Assembly (NCBI GenBank): GCA_026398675.1
Contig: JAPLSK010000328.1
Span: 1 to 7,060 of the forward strand
Source of the DNA: a bacterium
GTDB lineage: Bacteria; RBG-13-66-14
Length of the DNA stretch: 7,060 nucleotides
Direction: 5' to 3'
The notes under the pieces are model-generated. The model did not search any database, was not told the origin of the DNA, and worked only from the letters and a program-made list of their open reading frames with translations. The position numbers and the translations under genes were made by a program. Below are positions 1 to 4,927 of the stretch, piece after piece. Each line of letters begins with the position of its first letter. The first letter of the stretch is position 1.

Positions 1-2
1 AG

Positions 3-536
3 GTGGCCGGTATTTTCCCCATCGCGCTGGACGGTGATGGCCGCCTGTGGTACTTCGACATGCTTGCGTTCACCTGGGAGCCGTACCCCAACGGTTTCGC
101 TTACACCGGCGCCGCCCCCACCGATTTTCTGGCCCTGACCACCCAGGACGTCACCGCCCTGGGGGAGACGTACCTCTTCGTGATTGACGAGACGGGGCGC
201 ATCAGCCGTAGCACGGAAACCGGCTGGGAAGATTACGCCCAAATCCCCGGCGGTACGGCGCCCTACCGGCTGGACGGCTTCGTGAACGCGACCGCCGACG
301 AGGGGGCCTGGACGGAGCTCCGGGTCCTGGACGGCGCCGGTCGGCTGTTCCTGCCGCAGGGCGACGTGTACGAGGCGTTCGGTGAGCCGTGCGGCGGCAC
401 GCCCCCCCGGGATCTCACCGTGTACCGGATGGAGAGTCGCGGCACGCACATGATTTTCGCCGTGGACTCGACCGGCGCGCTTTTTTCCATGAAACCCACC
501 GGCGAGTGGGTCACGCTCTGCGACTCCTTCGAATGA
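3..536 (+). CDS. Exported beta-propeller-like repeat protein, 3' part (cut by the window edge)
   Basis: I do not recognise a named family. The visible 177 residues contain four copies of a module whose core reads LDGDGRLW (residue 9), IDETGRIS (61), LDGAGRLF (109) and VDSTGALF (154), spaced 52, 48 and 45 residues. Each core is followed by an aromatic-rich strand (WE.Y, W.DY, YEAF, W.TL) and most by a G.(A/P)PY-like turn. Such 45-50-residue repeats rich in beta-strands, Gly, Asp and Trp are typical of beta-propeller blades. No signal peptide is visible, and the GTG at position 3 falls in the middle of a module, so the real start almost certainly lies upstream. If the protein matches its six-module neighbour, about two blades are missing. 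The C-terminus (CDSFE) resembles that of the next gene (FFDSF), which indicates gene duplication. The stop at 534-536 overlaps a possible ATG of the next gene. No catalytic residues can be recognised, and the function is unknown. Confidence 0.75.
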   Translation: MAGIFPIALDGDGRLWYFDMLAFTWEPYPNGFAYTGAAPTDFLALTTQDVTALGETYLFVIDETGRISRSTETGWEDYAQIPGGTAPYRLDGFVNATADEGAWTELRVLDGAGRLFLPQGDVYEAFGEPCGGTPPRDLTVYRMESRGTHMIFAVDSTGALFSMKPTGEWVTLCDSFE

Positions 537-550
537 GGTTCAACGGACCC

Positions 551-1489
551 ATGCGCGTGCACTTATCCAAAACATTTTGCCAGGGGCATTACTCGCTCCA
601 CTCGTTTTGCCAGGGGCATTACTCGCTCCACTCGTTTTTCCCGCTCATGTTAATCCTCGCGGTGCCGGTCTTTTCCGCGAGGCTCAGCGCCGTCTACGTC
701 CCCGACTCCGACACCGACGTCATCTTCACCCTGGACGACGCCGGGCAGCTCTATCAGGGGGAAGCCGCGGGGTGGAACGCGGTGAACACCCCCTGCCCGG
801 GCGCCGGTCCCCGCGACCTCCTGGTGCTGAACCGAACCGACGTTTCGGCAAGCCGCCCCGGAACGGTCAACATCTTCGTCCTGGACGGGGCGGGGCAGCT
901 CTACGAGGTCAACGGCGACGAGTGGCGGCCCGAGGGGGACGCGCTCGCCGGGGAAAGCCCCTATCGCCTCGGGGGTTACGCCGCGGCCGACGGCGGGGTG
1001 GAGCTTTACGCCCTCGACTCCGGGGGCCGGCTCTGGCGGTACGGTGATACCTGGGAGGCCTTCGCGGACCCTATCATCGGAACGCCACCCTACGACCTGG
1101 ACGTCCTTCATTACGCCACGACCGGCGTCACCCTCTTTCTGGCCGTGGATGCCATAGGTGCGCTCTACACGCGCTTCGATGATAACTGGAAAATCTACGC
1201 GGTCATGCTCGACACCGAGGTTGCGCCGTATTCCGTTACCGGTTTCTACGAACCGACGTCCCTGAACGTCTTCGTCCTGGTCATGGACGGGGCGGGACAG
1301 GTCCATTCCGACGAGGGGGGCAGTTTCGTCACCCTGGGGGAGCCCTTCCCCGGTGAACCGCCCTTCGAGGTGGGGTCCCTGGTCCACGAAGGCTCGGACC
1401 GCTACTACGTCGCGGCGCTGGACGGGACGGGCAGGTTCTGCGTGATGCGCGAAGACGGCGGCTGGGAAACGTTCTTCGATTCATTCTAA
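551..1489 (+). CDS. Exported six-repeat beta-propeller-like protein with a repeat-expanded signal peptide
   Basis: This is a 312-residue paralogue of the preceding gene. Six modules are marked by LDDAGQLY (residue 61), LDGAGQLY (111), LDSGGRLW (155), VDAIGALY (199), MDGAGQVH (245) and LDGTGRFC (290), spaced 50, 44, 44, 46 and 45 residues. Six regular blades would suit a complete six-bladed beta-propeller (inference). The N-terminus is an export signal: a basic start (MRVHLSKT), then a hydrophobic run (PLMLILAVPVFSA) with a possible signal peptidase I site after FSA. Two 10-residue copies of FCQGHYSLHS sit between the basic and hydrophobic parts, so the n-region is unusually long. The start at 551 is chosen because it gives a basic n-region and has GAGG at 535-538, although the 12-base spacing is long. 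An in-frame ATG at 533 overlaps the upstream stop as ATGA and is an alternative that favours translational coupling. ATG 647 would leave a signal without a basic n-region. The stop is 6 bases before the cytochrome b gene, so co-transcription is likely. The ligand or partner is unknown. Confidence 0.82.
   Translation: MRVHLSKTFCQGHYSLHSFCQGHYSLHSFFPLMLILAVPVFSARLSAVYVPDSDTDVIFTLDDAGQLYQGEAAGWNAVNTPCPGAGPRDLLVLNRTDVSASRPGTVNIFVLDGAGQLYEVNGDEWRPEGDALAGESPYRLGGYAAADGGVELYALDSGGRLWRYGDTWEAFADPIIGTPPYDLDVLHYATTGVTLFLAVDAIGALYTRFDDNWKIYAVMLDTEVAPYSVTGFYEPTSLNVFVLVMDGAGQVHSDEGGSFVTLGEPFPGEPPFEVGSLVHEGSDRYYVAALDGTGRFCVMREDGGWETFFDSF
575..634 (+). repeat. Two perfect tandem copies of a 30-bp unit inside a coding region
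   Basis: Bases 575-604 and 605-634 are identical 30-mers that begin TTTTGCCAGGGGCATT and end CTCCACTCG. A third copy is only hinted at by the T-run at 635-639. The unit is 30 bases and in phase with the codons, so it adds exactly ten residues (FCQGHYSLHS) per copy. Each unit contains a tiny inverted repeat, TGCC-AGG-GGCA. Removing the 60 bases joins MRVHLSKT directly to the hydrophobic stretch FFPLMLILAVPVF and restores a normal signal peptide, so the pair looks like a later insertion or expansion. I saw no further copy in this window. Confidence 0.9.
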
Positions 1490-1495
1490 GGTATC

Positions 1496-2176
1496 ATGTC
1501 CGAAGCGACCCGAAAGAAAATAGGCGAAAGCCGGTGGTTGAAGTGGCTCGACGAGCGCTTCCGCTTGAAGCGCTGGGTCGTCGAGGCCATGCAGAAACCG
1601 GTCCACCCCTGGGCCCGGAAGTGGTACTACTGCCTCGGCGGGCTGACCCTGGTCACCTTCCTGGTCCTGGTCGTCACCGGGCTCATCCTCCTCCAGCACT
1701 ACCGGCCCACGCCCACGGGGGCGGCGGAGTCCATCGGCTATATAATGAAAGACGTGTGGCTGGGCTGGCTCGTCCGGGGCATTCACCACTGGGCCGCCAA
1801 CGTGATGATGGTGCTCTGCGTGGCCCACATGGTACGCGTCTTCCTCACGGGGGCCTACAAGAAGCCGCGCGAGCTGAACTGGATCGCCGGCGTGCTGCTC
1901 CTGGTCACAACCGTCGGGTTCTACATCTCCGGCTTCGTCCTCCCCTGGGACCAGCGGGGCTTCGAAATCGCCGCCACCCTCGTCGGGGCCCTCAAACAGA
2001 TTCCCATCGTCGGCGACCTCCTCGCCGGAATCGTCACCAGCGTGACGCCGGTGGGCGGCGAGGCGCTGGGGTTCTTCTTCGACAACCACGTCATCGTGCT
2101 GCCTCTGGTGATTTTCATTTTGCTTCTGTTCCACTTCGTGATGATCCGGCGCCAAGGCATCGCCGAACCGCTTTAA
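1496..2176 (+). CDS. Cytochrome b6-like N-terminal cytochrome b (four helices, heme ci cysteine)
   Basis: This 226-residue protein is the diheme quinol-oxidising subunit of a bc/b6f-type complex in the cytoplasmic membrane. Similarity to cytochrome b6 is clear over the whole length: an amphipathic N-terminal WLDERF segment, YYCLGG at residues 44-49, TGAYKKPRELNW at 118-129, LPWDQ at 149-153 and the end MIRRQGIAEPL. Hydrophobic helices lie near 46-68, 98-117, 127-149 and 197-216. The two b hemes would be held by His97/His111 (spacing 14) and His198/His213 (spacing 15), the same spacings as in b6. Cys46 occupies the position of the b6 cysteine that binds heme ci (cn) covalently near the Qi site. 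The length fits the split b6 type rather than full-length mitochondrial cytochrome b. The start has AAGG overlapping the previous stop with only 4 bases of spacing. The next gene begins 4 bases after the stop and supplies the subunit IV part, so the two surely form one complex. No Rieske gene is adjacent. Confidence 0.93.
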   Translation: MSEATRKKIGESRWLKWLDERFRLKRWVVEAMQKPVHPWARKWYYCLGGLTLVTFLVLVVTGLILLQHYRPTPTGAAESIGYIMKDVWLGWLVRGIHHWAANVMMVLCVAHMVRVFLTGAYKKPRELNWIAGVLLLVTTVGFYISGFVLPWDQRGFEIAATLVGALKQIPIVGDLLAGIVTSVTPVGGEALGFFFDNHVIVLPLVIFILLLFHFVMIRRQGIAEPL

Positions 2177-2180
2177 TCCG

Positions 2181-3245
2181 ATGGCGAAAACATTCAGATT
2201 ATTCAGGCGCAAGGAGAAGGAGCCGCCGAAGGACAAGCCCTTCTTCCCCGACTTCGCCATGTTCGAGCTCCTGGTGGGGCTTATCCTGGTGGTTCTTCTG
2301 GTCGTCGCCGCCGTCGTCTGGCCCGGAGTCACCGGACCCGCCGCCGACCCGGCGGGTGAAGGCAAGCCCGAGAGCTTCATCTTCCACGAATTCAACGCCC
2401 TGCCCGACTGGCTGGTGGCCATCGGCATCGGTCTCGCTACGGGCTTCGTCATCCTGTTGTTCTTCATCCCCCGCCTGGACCCGGGCGACCGCCGGACGGT
2501 CAAGGCGAAGCGGGTGACGGCGGTTCTCGGCGGCCTGTTCATCCTGGGTTGGCTCGGCCTCTACGCGGCCTACGGCTTCTTCGCCGTCCCCCAGGGCTCC
2601 AACAACACGCCGGGGGCCGAGTGGGGGCTCTGCTACCGCTGCCACGGCCACTGGGAGGGTCCGCGGAATCCGCTGGGCATCGCCGCCCGGGGGGCGGTGC
2701 CCGATGAGAACTGCATGACGTGCCACCTGGACGACCCCCGGCTGGTGAACTACTTCTGGCACGCCGAGGAGCGGGTTTCGCCCGAAGGCGAGACGACTCC
2801 CGCCGGCCTCTTCCCCGGCACCCACCGCTGCTCGGACTGCCACAACCCCCACGCGCCGAAGGCCGACTCCGTGACGCCCGGCGCTACGCGGCTGGACCGG
2901 ATGCGCGCCGGCGGCGATCGCTACGTCTTCGAATACCGGAGGACCCCGGCGAGCGAGCCGCACCCCTCACTGCCGGTCAGCACCTGCTTACGCTGCCACG
3001 AGTTCGGCTTCCAGCGCGGCGGCGCCGTCGAGGTTCTGCGTGAATTCCCCGAGATGAGGCTGGTGGGCGAGCATCCGCCGCTGGGCGGACGGGGCTGCCT
3101 GGCGTGCCACGACGAGCTGACCGAGACCGGAGCGGGCGGGATCAAGTGCCTCTTCACCAAGGCGGACGGCGACGTACACGGCCTCTACGGCGTCCAGGGC
3201 TCGGACTGCGCGGCGTGCCACACGGTGACGGTCCCCGGAAAATAG
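2181..3245 (+). CDS. Fusion of a cytochrome b subunit IV-like membrane part with a hexaheme cytochrome c domain
   Basis: This is a 354-residue two-part protein. Residues 1-137 resemble the C-terminal cytochrome b domain (subunit IV of b6f): FFPD at 21-24, helix E about 28-48, an ADP motif at 55-57 matching the PADP of subunit IV, PDWL at 75-78 in place of PEWY, helix F about 78-97, a basic loop (RLDPGDRRTVKAKR) and helix G about 113-136. The stretch between PDWL and helix F is shorter than usual. Residues 150-354 carry six CXXCH c-heme sites: CYRCH 151, CMTCH 178, CSDCH 217, CLRCH 269, CLACH 306 and CAACH 343. His residues such as those in GHW, WHA, NPH and EHP are candidate distal ligands. 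The positive-inside rule (basic N-terminus and E-F... F-G loop inside) puts the heme domain in the periplasm, as c-type maturation requires. It would take electrons from the cytochrome b hemes or the quinol site and pass them to periplasmic acceptors. Fused b/multiheme c proteins are known in anaerobic respiratory bacteria. I cannot assign the physiological partner or a gene symbol. Confidence 0.9.
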   Translation: MAKTFRLFRRKEKEPPKDKPFFPDFAMFELLVGLILVVLLVVAAVVWPGVTGPAADPAGEGKPESFIFHEFNALPDWLVAIGIGLATGFVILLFFIPRLDPGDRRTVKAKRVTAVLGGLFILGWLGLYAAYGFFAVPQGSNNTPGAEWGLCYRCHGHWEGPRNPLGIAARGAVPDENCMTCHLDDPRLVNYFWHAEERVSPEGETTPAGLFPGTHRCSDCHNPHAPKADSVTPGATRLDRMRAGGDRYVFEYRRTPASEPHPSLPVSTCLRCHEFGFQRGGAVEVLREFPEMRLVGEHPPLGGRGCLACHDELTETGAGGIKCLFTKADGDVHGLYGVQGSDCAACHTVTVPGK

Positions 3246-3298
3246 GCCGATCCTTCGTCCGAATCACAACCACGGGGCTCTTCACCGGGCCCCTTGAC

Positions 3299-3820
3299 AT
3301 GACTAAGAAAAAGAGACATCTCAAGGGCAAGACCCTCTGGCAGCGGACGAGGCGCTGGCTTCGTCTCCAGTTCCTGCGCTTCCTGCGCTCGGACGCCTCG
3401 CCGCACAAAGCGGCCCTGGGGCTGGCCGTGGGCGTCTTCATCGGTATCTTCCCCACCTTCGGTCTGGGGGCGCTTCTGGCCCTCGGCCTGGCCTTCCTCT
3501 TCCGCTTCTCCAAGGTGTCCGCCGTCGTCGGCTCGGCCATCATGAACCCGATCACCTCCCCCTTCTTCTGGGGCCTGTCCTTCACCCTGGGCTCCTGGCT
3601 CACCGGCGCGGATGTGGGCGGTCTGGCGCAGATGCTGGACGAGGGTCATATCTGGTCCACCGCTGGCGACGTCGTCTGGACCTACCTGGCCGGCAACACC
3701 GTCCTGGCCGTCGGGATGGCCCTGGTATTCTACTTCCTCGGATACCAGGCGGTCGGGGCGTACCTGAAGAGGCGCGCGCTCCGCCATCCATCGAGCCTCC
3801 CCGACCCCGCCCCCCAATGA
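3299..3820 (+). CDS. DUF2062 family membrane protein
   Basis: This 173-residue protein has a strongly basic N-terminus (MTKKKRHLKGK, then several Arg to residue 30), followed by the DUF2062 signature: ASPHKAALGLAVGVFIGIFPTFG at about 33-55 and the loop MNPITSPFF at 82-90. Hydrophobic helices lie near 38-50, 54-70, 86-101 and 128-150. A short charged and Pro-rich tail follows. It should sit in the cytoplasmic membrane. The biochemical role of the family is not established, although members often occur near glycosyltransferase or lipid-related genes, which are absent here. The ATG at 3299 is chosen because it starts just before the conserved part. The open frame extends upstream but would overlap the cytochrome gene by about 140 bases with no conserved sequence. 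No good Shine-Dalgarno is visible before it. The 53-base gap from the cytochrome gene makes read-through from that operon possible but unproven. Confidence 0.85.
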   Translation: MTKKKRHLKGKTLWQRTRRWLRLQFLRFLRSDASPHKAALGLAVGVFIGIFPTFGLGALLALGLAFLFRFSKVSAVVGSAIMNPITSPFFWGLSFTLGSWLTGADVGGLAQMLDEGHIWSTAGDVVWTYLAGNTVLAVGMALVFYFLGYQAVGAYLKRRALRHPSSLPDPAPQ

Positions 3821-3836
3821 CTCCAATCCCCGTCGG

Positions 3837-3865
3837 TTGCCTATCCCGCGGCCCTGGGGTATAAT
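3837..3865 (+). promoter_or_regulatory. Sigma70-type promoter for the phoH-pgpH unit
   Basis: TTGCCT at 3837-3842 (four of six bases match TTGACA) is followed after exactly 17 bases by a perfect TATAAT at 3860-3865. It lies in the short gap between the DUF2062 stop (3820) and the phoH start (3915). Transcription would begin near 3872, giving a leader of roughly 43 bases. This is the only well-formed promoter seen between genes in the window. A perfect -10 at correct spacing in GC-rich intergenic DNA is unlikely by chance. Confidence 0.7.
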
Positions 3866-3881
3866 TCAGGCGCAGCATCGG

Positions 3882-3905
3882 CTCCGGCTCATTCCTGGGG
3901 CGGAG
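3882..3905 (+). promoter_or_regulatory. Possible leader hairpin covering the phoH ribosome binding site
   Basis: CTCCG at 3882-3886 is complementary to CGGAG at 3901-3905, with a 14-base loop. The right arm contains the GGAG Shine-Dalgarno (3902-3905) that lies 9 bases before the GTG start at 3915. Pairing would hide the site and could tune translation. The stem is only 5 bp, so this may be chance in GC-rich DNA. Confidence 0.25.
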
Positions 3906-3914
3906 TAACATCGA

Positions 3915-4523
3915 GTGCCGGGGTCAGCCCCGGCGCGAAACCAACTCCCGAGAACGACCGTGCGAACGACCACTCTGGAACTGGACCTGAACGGGCGCTA
4001 CGCCGAGCTCTGCGGACCAGCCGACGCCAACTTGCGCCTGCTGGAAGAGCTCACCGGCGTGCGCCTGGTCCTGCGCGACGCCCGGGCCACCCTCAGCGGC
4101 GACGAGGACGCGGTGGCGGCCACCGGCGACCTCCTGACCCACCTCGCGCTGGCGGCGGCCAAGGGCCACACCGTGACCGAGGCCGACATCCGGACGGCGG
4201 TGGCCAACCTCGACGAACCGATCCAACGGCGGCAAGGCTTCGACGAAATCGTGGGCACCGACATCCCCGTGGGCTCCCGGAAGGTCGTCAAGCCGCGCAC
4301 CGCCGGGCAGAAGCGTTTGATAGAGACGCTCTTCGCCCACGACATCACCCTGGCCATCGGTCCAGCGGAACGGGGAAGACCTACCTCTCGGTGGCGACGG
4401 GACTCTCCTACCTCCACCGCGGAACGGTCAGCCGCCTGGTGCTGGCCCGACCGGCGGTCGAGGCCGGGGAGAGCCTGGGCTACCTTCCCGGGGCACCCGA
4501 GGAGAAAATCGCGCCCTACCTGA
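3915..4523 (+). CDS. phoH: PhoH-like ATPase, N-terminal fragment of a frameshifted gene
   Basis: This is the first half of a PhoH family P-loop ATPase (PhoL/YbeZ type), a cytoplasmic protein linked to RNA metabolism and often partnered with the rRNA-maturation endonuclease YbeY. Residues 18-100 form the usual N-terminal KH-like region (TTLELDLNGRYAELCG onward). Residues 117-151 match the conserved lead-in to the nucleotide site: IPVGSRKVVKPRTAGQKRLI, then LAIGPA. At that point the frame is lost, and residues 152-202 are an Arg/Pro/Ser-rich tail that is not PhoH. GTG 3915 is chosen because GGAG at 3902-3905 sits 9 bases upstream. GTG 3960 is an alternative without such a site. Joined with the downstream frame the protein would be about 337 residues, normal for PhoH. 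As written, this fragment has no complete Walker A and should not bind ATP. Confidence 0.85.
   Translation: MPGSAPARNQLPRTTVRTTTLELDLNGRYAELCGPADANLRLLEELTGVRLVLRDARATLSGDEDAVAATGDLLTHLALAAAKGHTVTEADIRTAVANLDEPIQRRQGFDEIVGTDIPVGSRKVVKPRTAGQKRLIETLFAHDITLAIGPAERGRPTSRWRRDSPTSTAERSAAWCWPDRRSRPGRAWATFPGHPRRKSRPT
4362..4381 (+). other. Frameshift site inside the PhoH Walker A motif
   Basis: The sequence CCA GCG GAA CGG GGA breaks the expected Pro-Ala-Gly-Thr-Gly-Lys-Thr. Adding one G to the GG at 4367-4368 gives CCA GCG GGA ACG GGG AAG ACC, that is PAGTGKT, and the frame then runs on to 4927. The lesion is therefore a single missing G in a short G-run. The downstream frame keeps all PhoH motifs, so the change is recent or a sequencing/assembly error. 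The site (GCG re-read as GGA) does not offer a usual slippery heptamer. Confidence 0.9.
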
Positions 4524-4927
4524 GGCCGCTCTACGACGCTCTCTACACCATGCTCAAGGGCGAGCGCATCAACAACCTGATCGAGCACGGCGTGATAGAG
4601 ATCGTACCCCTGGCCTACATGCGCGGTCGCACCCTGGACAACGCCTATGTCATCCTCGACGAGGCGCAGAACTGCACCCAACCGCAGATGAAGATGTTCC
4701 TCACCCGCCTGGGGCAGAACAGCCGGGCGGCGGTGGTGGGGGACATCACCCAGATTGACCTCCCGGACCCGGCGGTGAGCGGGCTGGTCCTGGCCCAGAA
4801 AACCCTCGCTGGGATTGACGGCATCGCTTTCGTGTACCTGACCAAGGCCGACATCGTCCGTCACGGTCTGGTGGCCCGCATCGTCGAGGCCTACGAGCGT
4901 TTCGAAAAGGAGGGGAAGGCGGAATGA
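4391..4927 (+). CDS. phoH: PhoH-like ATPase, C-terminal fragment of the same frameshifted gene
   Basis: This is the second half of the PhoH protein, read in the -1 frame relative to the first half. From the GTG at 4391 the 178 residues contain RLVLARPAVEAGESLGYLPG (15-34), the PYLRPLYDALYTML segment (42-55), PLAYMRGRTL (73-82), the Walker B VILDEAQN (87-94), MKMFLTRLG (100-108) and the GDITQIDLP motif (118-126), all hallmarks of the family. The true coding sequence joins the upstream half at about 4367 through GTGKTYLS. The GTG used here lies inside the helix after Walker A and is only the first possible start, not a biological one. The stop overlaps the ATG of the next gene as ATGA (4924-4927), which implies translational coupling. 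If the frameshift is real, termination at 4523 would also lower coupled translation of the downstream gene. Confidence 0.88.
   Translation: MATGLSYLHRGTVSRLVLARPAVEAGESLGYLPGAPEEKIAPYLRPLYDALYTMLKGERINNLIEHGVIEIVPLAYMRGRTLDNAYVILDEAQNCTQPQMKMFLTRLGQNSRAAVVGDITQIDLPDPAVSGLVLAQKTLAGIDGIAFVYLTKADIVRHGLVARIVEAYERFEKEGKAE

Noticed and set aside
575..634. CRISPR array
   Set aside because: The two 30-bp units are directly adjacent with no spacers between them, and they lie within a coding frame.
650..1387. Open frame on the - strand opposite the second repeat protein
   Set aside because: Its composition is that of an antisense shadow with no recognisable motif. The + strand frame has six regular modules and a signal peptide.
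1741..1746. TATAAT inside cytochrome b
   Set aside because: It encodes Tyr-Ile-Met of the conserved IGYIM segment, and no -35-like sequence lies 16-18 bases upstream.
1481..2542. Long open frame on the - strand (353 codons) opposite cytochrome b and the fusion gene
   Set aside because: It spans two clearly conserved genes, and its translation is low-complexity (Glu, Asp, Gly, Pro, His-rich) as expected from the antisense of GC-rich coding DNA.
3274..3293. GGGGC...GCCCC hairpin between the hexaheme gene and DUF2062 as a terminator
   Set aside because: The stem is 5 bp with a 10-base loop and no T-run follows (CTTGACAT), so an intrinsic terminator is not supported.
3104..3298. Longer N-terminus for the DUF2062 protein
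   Set aside because: It would overlap the last two heme motifs of the cytochrome gene in another frame and adds only Arg-rich sequence without family similarity.
3294..3299. Perfect TTGACA just before the DUF2062 gene
   Set aside because: It overlaps the start codon, and no acceptable -10 is found at 16-18 bases downstream, so it cannot drive this gene.
4362..4381. Programmed -1 frameshifting in phoH
   Set aside because: Re-reading G4367 would give the right protein, but there is no X-XXY-YYZ slippery heptamer, and tRNA-Ala on GCG could not re-pair on AGC. A missing base is simpler.
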